Source: QALR01 sp964466625 (GTDB lineage Bacteria > Bacillota > Clostridia > Oscillospirales > CAG-272). Taken from it: DNA of 18,734 bases. The translations under genes and the position numbers were made by a program. How positions within the stretch are numbered: the first letter of the stretch is position 1; the number at the start of each line of letters is the position of its first letter. The stretch is taken from positions 1-18,734 of the forward strand of contig CAYXQF010000037.1 of NCBI GenBank assembly GCA_964466625.1, written 5' to 3'. This document shows positions 1 through 7,111 of this stretch, piece after piece. Below the pieces are notes generated by a model. It was given only the letters and a program-made list of their open reading frames with translations, was not told the origin of the DNA and made no database searches.

Positions 1-1254
1 GAACAGGTCTTCAAAAAATCAAAAGAAGAGATCATCAATATTGCGACCTTCGGCGCAAAGCTTTGCAAAGAATACCGTGAAAAAACGGAAGGGAAATTCA
101 CCTTCGAATATTCTCCCGAAAGCTTTACGGGCACGGAACCTGAATATGCGGCTGAGATCTGCAACGCCGTGATTGACATTTGGCAACCGACTGCGGAGGA
201 TAAAGTCATCATCAATCTTCCCGTGACGGTTTCCCACTCTATGCCTCACGTTTACGCAAATCAAGTGGAATATATGTGCAAAAATCTCCATGGCAGGGAA
301 AACCTTATCATCTCGCTTCACCCACATAATGACCGCGGCTGTGCTGTAGCAGATAGTGAAATGGGACTTCTTGCAGGCGGTGATCGCATTGAAGGTACGC
401 TTTTCGGTAACGGTGAGCGCACAGGTAACGTGGATATCATCACACTTGCGCTCAATATGTATTCACAGGGTGTGGATCCCGAACTGGATTTTTCGCATAT
501 GCCTGAAATTTGCGCGGTTTATGAGAAAGTTACCCGTATGCACGTTTATGAACGTCAGCCGTATAGCGGCGCGCTTGTTTTCGCGGCTTTCAGCGGTTCC
601 CATCAGGACGCCATCGCCAAGGGTATGCATTATCGCGAAGAAAAAGGTACAGGCATCTGGAACGTGCCGTATCTGCCCATTGATCCCACCGACATCGGCA
701 GAGTTTATGAGGCGGACGTCATTCGTATCAATTCGCAATCGGGCAAGGGTGGCATCGGTTATCTCTTGGAAACGAAATATTCTCTCGTTCTTCCGCCTAA
801 AATGCGCGAGGTTTTCGGCTATCACGTCAAGAGCGTTTCCGACCATGCGCACAAGGAGCTTTCTGCGGAAGAGGTTTACGATATCTTTATGAAAAATTAC
901 GTCAATGTGGAAGGTCACATTGTCGTGGAAGAAACCCACTATAAACAGATCGACGGTATCACAGCGGAAGTTACCCTTCGTCTTGATGGAGAACACAAAG
1001 TGGTAAGTGCCGTCGGTAACGGCCGTCTTGACGCGGTTTCCAATGCGATCTCCTCCGTTGTTGGAAAGAAATATTTCCTCGAAACTTATACCGAACACGC
1101 ACTGGAGGACGGCACCAGCTCTCATGCGGCTTCTTACGTTTCTGTGAAAGATGAAGCAGGCAACGTTTCTTGGGGCGCAGGCATTGACAGCGATATCATC
1201 AATTCTTCTGTCAAAGCGTTCGTGAGCGCCATCAACCGTATGATGGAAAATTAA
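1..1254 (+). CDS. leuA: 2-isopropylmalate synthase (LeuA), 5' end outside window
   Basis: The reading frame is open from base 1, so the gene begins upstream; 417 C-terminal residues are visible, against roughly 550 for the long-form family. It condenses acetyl-CoA with 2-oxoisovalerate, the first committed step of leucine synthesis in the cytoplasm. The HMGL-type barrel is seen in the metal-binding HPHNDRG motif (visible residues 107-113) and the GNGERTGN motif near residue 136. The last ~130 residues match the LeuA C-terminal domain (family knowledge: leucine-binding, allosteric), so feedback inhibition is expected. The downstream gene leuC starts 22 bases after the stop, consistent with one operon. 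An internal GTG at 169 could be taken for a start, but the upstream codons continue the LeuA sequence, so I reject it as the true start. Confidence 0.95.
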   Translation, partial: EQVFKKSKEEIINIATFGAKLCKEYREKTEGKFTFEYSPESFTGTEPEYAAEICNAVIDIWQPTAEDKVIINLPVTVSHSMPHVYANQVEYMCKNLHGRENLIISLHPHNDRGCAVADSEMGLLAGGDRIEGTLFGNGERTGNVDIITLALNMYSQGVDPELDFSHMPEICAVYEKVTRMHVYERQPYSGALVFAAFSGSHQDAIAKGMHYREEKGTGIWNVPYLPIDPTDIGRVYEADVIRINSQSGKGGIGYLLETKYSLVLPPKMREVFGYHVKSVSDHAHKELSAEEVYDIFMKNYVNVEGHIVVEETHYKQIDGITAEVTLRLDGEHKVVSAVGNGRLDAVSNAISSVVGKKYFLETYTEHALEDGTSSHAASYVSVKDEAGNVSWGAGIDSDIINSSVKAFVSAINRMMEN

Positions 1255-1276
1255 CGCACGAAAGGAATTTACGATT

Positions 1277-2542
1277 ATGTCTATGACAATGACACAAAAA
1301 ATTCTCGCGGCACACGCAGGACTTGAAAAGGTCGAAGCAGGCGAGCTCATTCTGGTGAGCCTTGACCGTGTGCTTGGCAACGATATCACCTCTCCCGTTG
1401 CGATCCGCGAATTTAATAAACTCGGCTTTAGTGAAGTATACGATAAAGAAAAGGTGACGATGGTTATGGACCATTTCGCGCCGAATAAAGATATTAAAGC
1501 TGCCATTCAATGCAAAATGTGCCGCGATTTCTGCGAAGAAAAGGGCGTTGTGAATTTCTTTGACGTGGGACAGATGGGCGTGGAACACGCGCTCCTGCCC
1601 GAAAAAGGACTTGTGGTTTCGGGTGATGCCGTCATTGGTGCGGACTCTCACACTTGTACTTACGGTGCGCTTGGCGCGTTCTCCACGGGTGTTGGCTCCA
1701 GCGACATGGCTTGTGGCATGGCAACGGGCAAGGCGTGGTTCAAGGTTCCTTCTGCCATTAAATTTGTTTTGACAGGCAAGCTTCGTCCTCATGTCACGGG
1801 CAAAGACGTGATCCTGCATATCATCGGCAAGATCGGCGTGGACGGCGCGCTTTATCGCTCCATGGAATTTACGGGCGAGGGTGTTTCTTCGCTTTCCGTC
1901 ACAGATAGACTTACGATATGCAATATGGCGATCGAAGCAGGCGCGAAAAACGGTATTTTCGAAGTGGACGAAAAAACACTTGCTTATATCGCAGAGCGTT
2001 CGGATAGAAAACCTGTCGTTTACAAAGCAGATGATGATGCTCCTTATGATGAAGTGATCGAAATCGACCTTTCGACCATCAAACCTACCGTGGCATTCCC
2101 GCATCTTCCTGAAAACACGAAGACCGTGGACGAGATCGCAGAACTTGTTAAGATTGACCAAGTTGTCATTGGCTCTTGCACCAACGGTTATTATGAAAAC
2201 ATCAAAGAAGCCGCGGAACTTATGCGTGGCAGAAAAGTGGCAAAAGGCGTGCGCGCGATCATCATTCCCGCGACACAGGAGATCTATCTGCGTGCGATGA
2301 GAGAAGGACTTCTCGAAATCTTTATTGAGGCAGGCTGTGCAGTTTCCACGCCTACCTGCGGCCCCTGCCTTGGCGGTCACATGGGTATTCTTGCACCTCA
2401 TGAAAGAGCTGTAGCAACCACCAACCGTAATTTCGTCGGCAGAATGGGTGATCCCACCTCCGAGGTTTACCTCGCTTCTCCTGCGGTGGCGGCGGCAAGT
2501 GCGATCCTTGGCAGAATCGCTTCGGCAGATGATCTGACATGA
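1277..2542 (+). CDS. leuC: 3-isopropylmalate dehydratase large subunit (LeuC)
   Basis: 421 residues, the usual length of the HacA-type shorter LeuC form. With LeuD it isomerises 2-isopropylmalate to 3-isopropylmalate. The aconitase-type 4Fe-4S ligands are visible: Cys301 in IGSCTNG, and Cys361 and Cys364 in TCGPCLGGH. The family motifs MDHFAPN (64-70) and GADSHTCTYG (121-130) are also present. AAAGGAA at 1261-1267 lies 9 bases before the ATG at 1277; other in-frame ATGs follow within a few codons, but this spacing favours 1277. It sits between leuA and leuD in a tight leucine operon. The iron-sulfur cluster makes the enzyme oxygen-sensitive (family knowledge), which suits an anaerobe. Confidence 0.95.
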   Translation: MSMTMTQKILAAHAGLEKVEAGELILVSLDRVLGNDITSPVAIREFNKLGFSEVYDKEKVTMVMDHFAPNKDIKAAIQCKMCRDFCEEKGVVNFFDVGQMGVEHALLPEKGLVVSGDAVIGADSHTCTYGALGAFSTGVGSSDMACGMATGKAWFKVPSAIKFVLTGKLRPHVTGKDVILHIIGKIGVDGALYRSMEFTGEGVSSLSVTDRLTICNMAIEAGAKNGIFEVDEKTLAYIAERSDRKPVVYKADDDAPYDEVIEIDLSTIKPTVAFPHLPENTKTVDEIAELVKIDQVVIGSCTNGYYENIKEAAELMRGRKVAKGVRAIIIPATQEIYLRAMREGLLEIFIEAGCAVSTPTCGPCLGGHMGILAPHERAVATTNRNFVGRMGDPTSEVYLASPAVAAASAILGRIASADDLT

Positions 2543-2560
2543 TGAAAGGAGTATTTTCAC

Positions 2561-3055
2561 ATGAAATTTGAAGGAAAAGTTATTAAATACGGGGATAACG
2601 TGGATACGGACGTCATCATTCCCGCCAGATATCTCAATACTATTGATAAAAAAGAGCTCGCCTCCCACTGCATGGAAGACCTCGACAGCACGTTTTCTGA
2701 GCGTGTAAAGACGCATCATATCATCGTTGCAGACAACAACTTCGGTTGCGGTTCTTCCCGTGAACACGCGCCTCTTGCGATCAAAGAAAGCGGTGTGACG
2801 CTCGTGATCGCTAAAAGTTTTGCGAGAATCTTTTATCGCAACGCTATTAACATCGGTCTTGCTATTTTTGAATGTCCCGAAGCTGTGGACGCGATCCATG
2901 ACGGTGATGAAGTTGCGGCGGATTCCGACACAGGTGTAATCAAAAATCTTACCACAGGCGAAAGCTTTACTACAAAACCCTTCCCGGAATTTATCGCGAA
3001 GATCATCGCGGACGGCGGACTCATGGAAGCTATCAAGAAGGGAAATATTCGTTAA
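2561..3055 (+). CDS. leuD: 3-isopropylmalate dehydratase small subunit (LeuD)
   Basis: 164 residues, normal for the short LeuD partner of HacA-type LeuC. It supplies the swivelling domain that completes the isopropylmalate isomerase active site. Visible motifs are DNVDTDVIIPARYL (residues 12-25) and NFGCGSSREHAP (60-71), the substrate-recognition loop of the family. AAAGGAG at about 2545-2551 precedes the ATG at 2561 by 9 bases, and the gap from leuC is 18 bases, so the two subunits are very likely cotranslated from one mRNA. A 112-base spacer follows before leuB, unusually long for this operon, with no obvious terminator in it. Confidence 0.95.
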   Translation: MKFEGKVIKYGDNVDTDVIIPARYLNTIDKKELASHCMEDLDSTFSERVKTHHIIVADNNFGCGSSREHAPLAIKESGVTLVIAKSFARIFYRNAINIGLAIFECPEAVDAIHDGDEVAADSDTGVIKNLTTGESFTTKPFPEFIAKIIADGGLMEAIKKGNIR

Positions 3056-3167
3056 AGCGGGCAATGCCCACCTCCGGTTGCTCGCCTACCGTAGCTTTCT
3101 GCTAAATTAAGCACTAAAAAACGGCGAGGTCAGAAATTTTTATAGTTTTAAAAAAGAAGGTATCGTT

Positions 3168-4235
3168 ATGAAAATGAACATCGCACTCCTGAAGGGCGAC
3201 GGCATCGGTCCCGAAATTGTGGAAAGTGCCGTTCGCGTTCTTGAAAAGATCGGTGAAAAATATAACCATGAATTTGTTTTTACGCCTTATTTGATTGGCG
3301 GCGCCGCAATCGATGCCACGGGTGCACCGCTTCCCGAAGAAACCGTGAAGGGTTGTCTGGCATCGGATAGCGTACTTCTCGGTGCTGTCGGCGGTCCGAA
3401 ATGGGATACGCTTCCGGGCAATATGCGCCCCGAAAAGGCACTTCTCGGCATTCGTGCGGCGATGGAGCTTTATACCAATCTGCGCCCTGCCAAGCTTTAT
3501 GCGGCACTGAAAGACGATTGTCCGCTCCGTGCTGATCTTGTGGAAAAAGGTTTTGATATTCTTATTGTCAGAGAACTGACGGGCGGCATTTATTTTGGTG
3601 ACAGAGGTTACCGTGAGGGTAAATACGGCGAAGAGGCTTATGACACCGAGCAATACAGCCGCATGGAGATCGAACGCATCGTTCGTGCTGCAATGGAAGC
3701 GGCAATGGTGAGAAACAAACGCGTTGTCAGCATTGATAAAGCAAACGTTCTCGAAACCTCTCGTCTTTGGAGAAAAACAGTTCATGAGATCGCGGCGGAA
3801 TACCCTGAGGTGACTGTTTCCGATATGCTTGTGGATAATGCGGCGATGCAGCTCGTGCGCAATCCTTCGCAGTTTGACGTCATCGTGACGACCAATATGT
3901 TTGGTGATATCCTCTCTGATGAAGCTTCGCAGATTACAGGTTCTATCGGTATGCTCCCGTCGGCTTCTCTCGGTGCAACGAAACGCGGTCTTTACGAGCC
4001 AATCCATGGTTCTGCACCCGATATCGCAGGGCAGAATAAGGCAAATCCCATCGCGATGATTCTTTCTGCCGCAATGATGCTTCGCTATGCTTTTTCGCTG
4101 GAAACGGAAGCGGTGGCGATCGAAAACGCAGTAAATCAGGTTTTGGAAGACGGTCTTCGCACTGCTGACATCGCGCATGGCGGCGAAGTGCTCGGCACAG
4201 TAGAGATGACCGATCAGATTTTAGAAAGAATCTGA
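3168..4235 (+). CDS. leuB: 3-isopropylmalate dehydrogenase (LeuB)
   Basis: 355 residues, full length for LeuB. It oxidatively decarboxylates 3-isopropylmalate with NAD+ to 2-oxoisocaproate, the precursor of leucine. Visible family signatures are GDGIGPEIV (10-18), GAVGGPKWD (72-80), LRPEK and TNLRPAKL with substrate arginines (R106, and R135 in VRELTGG), the catalytic Tyr142 and Lys191, the metal-binding aspartates D223, D247 and D251, and the NAD-binding stretch HGSAPDIAGQNKANP (280-294). The ATG at 3168 has AGAAGG 7 bases upstream. The gene closes the leuACDB block; the hairpin at 4317-4350 is its likely terminator. Confidence 0.96.
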   Translation: MKMNIALLKGDGIGPEIVESAVRVLEKIGEKYNHEFVFTPYLIGGAAIDATGAPLPEETVKGCLASDSVLLGAVGGPKWDTLPGNMRPEKALLGIRAAMELYTNLRPAKLYAALKDDCPLRADLVEKGFDILIVRELTGGIYFGDRGYREGKYGEEAYDTEQYSRMEIERIVRAAMEAAMVRNKRVVSIDKANVLETSRLWRKTVHEIAAEYPEVTVSDMLVDNAAMQLVRNPSQFDVIVTTNMFGDILSDEASQITGSIGMLPSASLGATKRGLYEPIHGSAPDIAGQNKANPIAMILSAAMMLRYAFSLETEAVAIENAVNQVLEDGLRTADIAHGGEVLGTVEMTDQILERI

Positions 4236-4290
4236 CCTACGTTCTTCTTTATGAAAAGATGGAGTCAAAAGAAACGGGTTGTTTTATTTC
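4235..4290. repeat. Diverged inverted copy of the 6932-7094 repeat element
   Basis: Read on the plus strand, bases 4244-4282 (GAAAAGATGGAGTCAAAAGA, then AACGGGTTGTTTTAT) match the reverse complement of the hairpin-repeat junction near 7040-7094. I count about five mismatches over 35 bases by eye. The left half (CCTACGTTCTTCTTTAT) looks like a decayed hairpin arm. It lies between the leuB stop and the leuB terminator. Confidence 0.65.
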
Positions 4291-4316
4291 GATTTTAAAA
4301 TTCATATTGTGCAGAT

Positions 4317-4350
4317 ATATGGGAGGGGAAAACCTCCCATATCATTTTAA
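4317..4350 (+). terminator. Hairpin terminator after leuB
   Basis: A perfect 10 bp stem, ATATGGGAGG (4317-4326) with CCTCCCATAT (4333-4342), closes a 6-base loop and is followed by a short T-rich tail (CATTTTAA). The tail is weak for an intrinsic terminator. It lies between leuB and the acetyltransferase gene and is the only strong hairpin there. Confidence 0.7.
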
Positions 4351-4371
4351 TCGAAAAAAGAGGTGAATTTC

Positions 4372-4872
4372 ATGTGCTATCGCATCGAACTGATGAAAAC
4401 GGAAGCAGATATCCTTGGAAAAGCATATGTGCATTGGCGCTCATGGCATGAAACGTATGCGGCGCTCGTAGATGCTTCTTATATGGAAACGCTCACACAA
4501 GAGAAGTGCGAAATGATCGCCAAGCGATGGACGGATAATATTTTGGTGGCGAAAGACGGTGAAAAGGTCATCGGTTTCGTGGGTTACGGTGCATACCGTA
4601 ACCATACAATGAAAGATTGCGGTGAAATCTATGCGATTTACGTTTTGCGGGAGTATCAAGGCAAAAAAATCGGTTATGCGCTCATGAATGCCGCCATGGA
4701 AAAATTAAAAGATTATGACAGCGTGGCGCTTTGGGTGCTGGAGGGTAACGAGCGGGCAATCTGTTTTTATAAAAAATATGGATTTCGTTTTGACGGAACG
4801 ATGCAGGAGATTGCACTCGGCACACCGCGCACGGAAAAACGAATGATCTATAAGAAAGGAGAGAAAACATGA
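4372..4872 (+). CDS. GNAT-family N-acetyltransferase
   Basis: 166 residues from the ATG at 4372. The ribosome site GAGGTG (4360-4365) lies 6 bases upstream; a GTG at 4363 would overlap that site, so I prefer 4372. The protein has the N-terminal HWRSWHETYAALVD pattern typical of one GNAT branch. The acetyl-CoA pyrophosphate-binding stretch VLREYQGKKIGYALM corresponds to motif A (Q-x-x-G-x-G/A). The C-terminal NERAICFYKKYGFRFDGT corresponds to motif B. Such enzymes transfer acetyl groups from acetyl-CoA to amines; the substrate cannot be told from sequence. Its stop codon overlaps the next gene's start (ATGA, 4869-4872), suggesting translational coupling and a two-gene unit. Confidence 0.88.
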   Translation: MCYRIELMKTEADILGKAYVHWRSWHETYAALVDASYMETLTQEKCEMIAKRWTDNILVAKDGEKVIGFVGYGAYRNHTMKDCGEIYAIYVLREYQGKKIGYALMNAAMEKLKDYDSVALWVLEGNERAICFYKKYGFRFDGTMQEIALGTPRTEKRMIYKKGEKT

Positions 4873-5420
4873 AATTATTATTTTTGATCGGTAATGCCGC
4901 CGTTGGCAAAATGACGGTGGGGCAGGAGCTTATGAAGATCACGGATTTGCGGCTTTTTCATAACCACATGACGATTGAGCCAGTCATTGAGATTTTCGGC
5001 GGTTTTAACGGTGTTGTAACCGAAAGACTGCGCACCGTGATCTTTGAAGAATTTGCGAAATCGGATCAATATGGTATGATTTTCACATTTATGTGGGCTT
5101 TCGATCATCGGTCGAATTGGGATTATATTGAACGTATCAAGAAAATTTTTGAGCCTTACGGCACGGAATTTTATTATGTTGAACTGGTAGCCTCGCAGGA
5201 GGTTCGTTTGGAGCGAAACGTGACCGAAAACCGCCTCAAAAACAAAGCTTCCAAACGAGATATTGAGAAGTCGACGCAAATGCTGAAGCACCATGACAGC
5301 CACTACCGTCTGGAAAGCTTGGACGGAGAAATTCCTTTTGAGAATTATATGAAAATCGACAATTCTGCCCTTGCACCCGATACGGTAGCTCGTATGATTC
5401 AAGAGAGATTTTCGTTATAA
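4869..5420 (+). CDS. P-loop NTPase, small-molecule kinase-like
   Basis: 183 residues. A Walker A motif sits at the extreme N-terminus (GNAAVGKMT, residues 8-16). The GKMT ending is typical of a family usually annotated as AAA-family ATPase or shikimate-kinase-like protein. A later basic region (RLERNVTENRLKNKASKRD) resembles the lid of nucleoside or gluconate-type kinases. The likely role is ATP-dependent phosphorylation of a small molecule in the cytoplasm; the substrate is unknown. The gene overlaps the acetyltransferase stop by 4 bases and is followed within about 10 bases by a strong terminator. A kinase next to a GNAT invites thought of small-molecule inactivation, but nothing in the sequence proves it. 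Confidence 0.82.
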   Translation: MKLLFLIGNAAVGKMTVGQELMKITDLRLFHNHMTIEPVIEIFGGFNGVVTERLRTVIFEEFAKSDQYGMIFTFMWAFDHRSNWDYIERIKKIFEPYGTEFYYVELVASQEVRLERNVTENRLKNKASKRDIEKSTQMLKHHDSHYRLESLDGEIPFENYMKIDNSALAPDTVARMIQERFSL

Positions 5421-5429
5421 AACAAAGAG

Positions 5430-5465
5430 CTGACATGGCTTTTGCCATGTCAGTTTAATTTTTAT
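5430..5465 (+). terminator. Rho-independent terminator after the kinase gene
   Basis: A perfect 10 bp stem CTGACATGGC (5430-5439) with GCCATGTCAG (5444-5453) closes a TTTT loop and is followed by TTTAATTTTTATTT. This is a classic intrinsic terminator 10 bases after the stop of the kinase gene. Confidence 0.92.
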
Positions 5466-5474
5466 TTAGAAAAC

Positions 5475-5503
5475 TTGCATGTTTTGATTTTTTGTGATAT
5501 ACT
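5475..5503 (+). promoter_or_regulatory. Sigma-A type promoter of the acyltransferase gene
   Basis: A -35 TTGCAT (5475-5480), a 17-base spacer and a -10 TATACT (5498-5503) are preceded by an extended -10 TG (5495-5496). Transcription would start near 5510, giving a leader of about 36 bases. It sits directly after the preceding terminator. Confidence 0.75.
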
Positions 5504-5545
5504 ATACATACTTATACACATTCTACGAAAGATCGGTATGCCACT

Positions 5546-6856
5546 ATGAAAATCAAGACAGCAGAAAAAAGCTATGAAGAAGTGATTGCACTCAAAGGAC
5601 AAAAACATCGCAAACCGCAAAAGCCGAATATTCTTTTTCGCACGCTTTTGAAGGTGGTTTCTACCCCCGATCTTTTTGCTACGAAATTTTCTTGTCGCAA
5701 GATCGGTATGGAAAAGCTTGCTAAACATGAGCCTTGTCTGTATCTTATGAATCATTCCAGCTTTATTGATCTTAAGATCGCTTCCAGTATTTTATATCCG
5801 CGTCCTTTTAATATCGTTTGTACCTCTGACGGTTTTGTGGGGAAAAATTGGCTGATGCGTCAGCTTGGTTGTATTCCCACGAAAAAATTCATTGCCGATT
5901 TGGCTTCGGTTCGTGATATGATTTATGCAGTCAGAAAGCTGAAAAGCTCCGTTTTGATGTATCCTGAGGCAGGCTATAGCTTTGACGGAACGACAACGAT
6001 GCTTCCCGATACGCTCGGTCCTTTTCTCAAAATGCTCGGTGCGCCTGTGGTAATGATCCGCACATACGGCGCATTTTCCCGTGATCCGCTTTATAATAAT
6101 CTTCGTCGCCGCAAGGTAAAGATTTCGGCAGAGATGGAATATATCCTCTCACCCGAAGAGATCCGCAGAAAATCTCCCAAAGAGTTGAACGCCATTCTGG
6201 CGGAACAATTCAAGCTTGATTATTTCCGTTGGCAACAGGAAAATGAAGTGGATATCGAAGAAGATTTCCGCGCGGAAGGTCTTGAACGTGTACTTTTCCG
6301 CTGTCCGCATTGTGAAACCGAGGGCGAAATGAAAGGTGATGGCACGATCGTGACCTGTGGTCATTGTGGTGTGCAATATGAATTGGACTCCCATGGTTAT
6401 TTGCAAGCGGTGGAGGGCGAAACGAAATTTTCTCATATTCCCGATTGGTATGCTTGGGAAAGAGAATGTGTGCGCAGGGAACTTCTTGATGGTACTTACC
6501 ATATGCAGACGCCTGTGGACATCTATATGCTGGTGGACACACAAAAGCTTTATAAAGTGGGCGAAGGGGAATTGACACATGACCGAGATGGTTTTTCTTT
6601 GGTGGGCTGTGACGGTAAACTGAATTATACGCAAAAGCCGATTGCCACCTATAGTCTGAATTCCGATTTTTATTGGTATGAGATCGGTGACGTGATCAGC
6701 ATTGGTGATACCAAAGCGCTCTATTATTGCTTCCCGAAAGATGAAAATGTCCTCGTTGCCAAAACGAGAATCGCGACGGAAGAACTTTATAAGATCGTGA
6801 AACAGGAAAAAGATCGCCATGCTAAGAGTTCTGAAAATAAAGAAAAAGAAGCTTGA
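5546..6856 (+). CDS. PlsC-like acyltransferase with zinc-ribbon and C-terminal extension
   Basis: 436 residues, much longer than the ~240 of ordinary 1-acylglycerol-3-phosphate acyltransferases. The N-terminal half carries the acyltransferase hallmarks NHSSFID (HX4D, H70 and D75) and YPEAG (139-143). The substrate is therefore likely an acyl-ACP or acyl-CoA with a lysophospholipid-like acceptor at the membrane face. No long hydrophobic helix is obvious. The second half has a four-cysteine zinc ribbon, CPHC (253-256) and CGHC (271-274), then a ~160-residue domain I do not recognise. The start at 5546 has only a weak ribosome site (GAAAGA, 5527-5532). The gene is monocistronic, with its own promoter and terminator. 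The fold assignment is firm; the acceptor is inferred. Confidence 0.82.
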   Translation: MKIKTAEKSYEEVIALKGQKHRKPQKPNILFRTLLKVVSTPDLFATKFSCRKIGMEKLAKHEPCLYLMNHSSFIDLKIASSILYPRPFNIVCTSDGFVGKNWLMRQLGCIPTKKFIADLASVRDMIYAVRKLKSSVLMYPEAGYSFDGTTTMLPDTLGPFLKMLGAPVVMIRTYGAFSRDPLYNNLRRRKVKISAEMEYILSPEEIRRKSPKELNAILAEQFKLDYFRWQQENEVDIEEDFRAEGLERVLFRCPHCETEGEMKGDGTIVTCGHCGVQYELDSHGYLQAVEGETKFSHIPDWYAWERECVRRELLDGTYHMQTPVDIYMLVDTQKLYKVGEGELTHDRDGFSLVGCDGKLNYTQKPIATYSLNSDFYWYEIGDVISIGDTKALYYCFPKDENVLVAKTRIATEELYKIVKQEKDRHAKSSENKEKEA

Positions 6857-6871
6857 GATAAAATTTGAAAT

Positions 6872-6903
6872 AAAAAACACCGCAATTTTTTGCGGTGTTT
6901 TTT
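6872..6903. terminator. Bidirectional terminator between acyltransferase and tldE
   Basis: The stem AACACCGCAA with TTGCGGTGTT closes a TTTT loop and is flanked by A-runs on the left and T-runs on the right, so it can act in both directions. It ends the acyltransferase transcript and is the first intrinsic terminator that the minus-strand tldD-tldE transcript meets. Confidence 0.9.
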
Positions 6904-6931
6904 CATATAATAAGAACGTAATTTCTATGAT

Positions 6932-7066
6932 TCGTTTCTTTTGGCTCCGTTTTGTTTTTTGCCTAAATAAATTCGTAAGCAAAAAACGACTCGTTTCTTT
7001 TGGCTCCGTTTTGTTTTTTGTCAAAATAAATTCGTAAGCAAAAAACGACTCGTTTCTTTTGGCTCC
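6932..7066. repeat. Tandem 59 bp repeat, two full copies and a partial third
   Basis: Copy 1 (6932-6990) and copy 2 (6991-7049) differ at only two positions. Copy 3 begins at 7050 and keeps 17 bases (TCGTTTCTTTTGGCTCC) before running into the hairpin at 7065-7094. Each unit contains short inverted stretches (GCAAAAAAC and GTTTTTTG). No coding frame or known protein explains it. It lies between two convergent genes. A diverged inverted copy sits at about 4244-4282. Confidence 0.9.
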
Positions 7067-7094
7067 ACCTTTTCTTTTCGTAAAGAAAAGGTGG
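7065..7094. repeat. 13 bp perfect hairpin at the end of the repeat array
   Basis: CCACCTTTTCTTT (7065-7077) pairs perfectly with AAAGAAAAGGTGG (7082-7094) around a TCGT loop. Neither side has a T-run in the right place for an intrinsic terminator, so its role is unclear. It lies 17 bases past the tldE stop and forms one unit with the adjoining tandem repeat. Confidence 0.8.
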
Positions 7095-7111
7095 ATAAAG
7101 AAGAAAACATG

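Noticed and set aside
1232..3064. Long minus-strand open frame of 610 codons opposite leuC and leuD
   Set aside because: The plus strand encodes unmistakable LeuC and LeuD. The minus frame is a codon-bias artefact with His/Arg/Phe-rich translation and no motifs.
6932..7049. 59 bp tandem copies considered as a CRISPR array
   Set aside because: The copies are directly adjacent with no unique spacers, and no cas gene is present.
7065..7094. Hairpin considered as the terminator of tldE
   Set aside because: On the minus strand it is followed by AGCCAAAAGAAACG with no T-run; the bidirectional hairpin at 6872-6903 is a better terminator.
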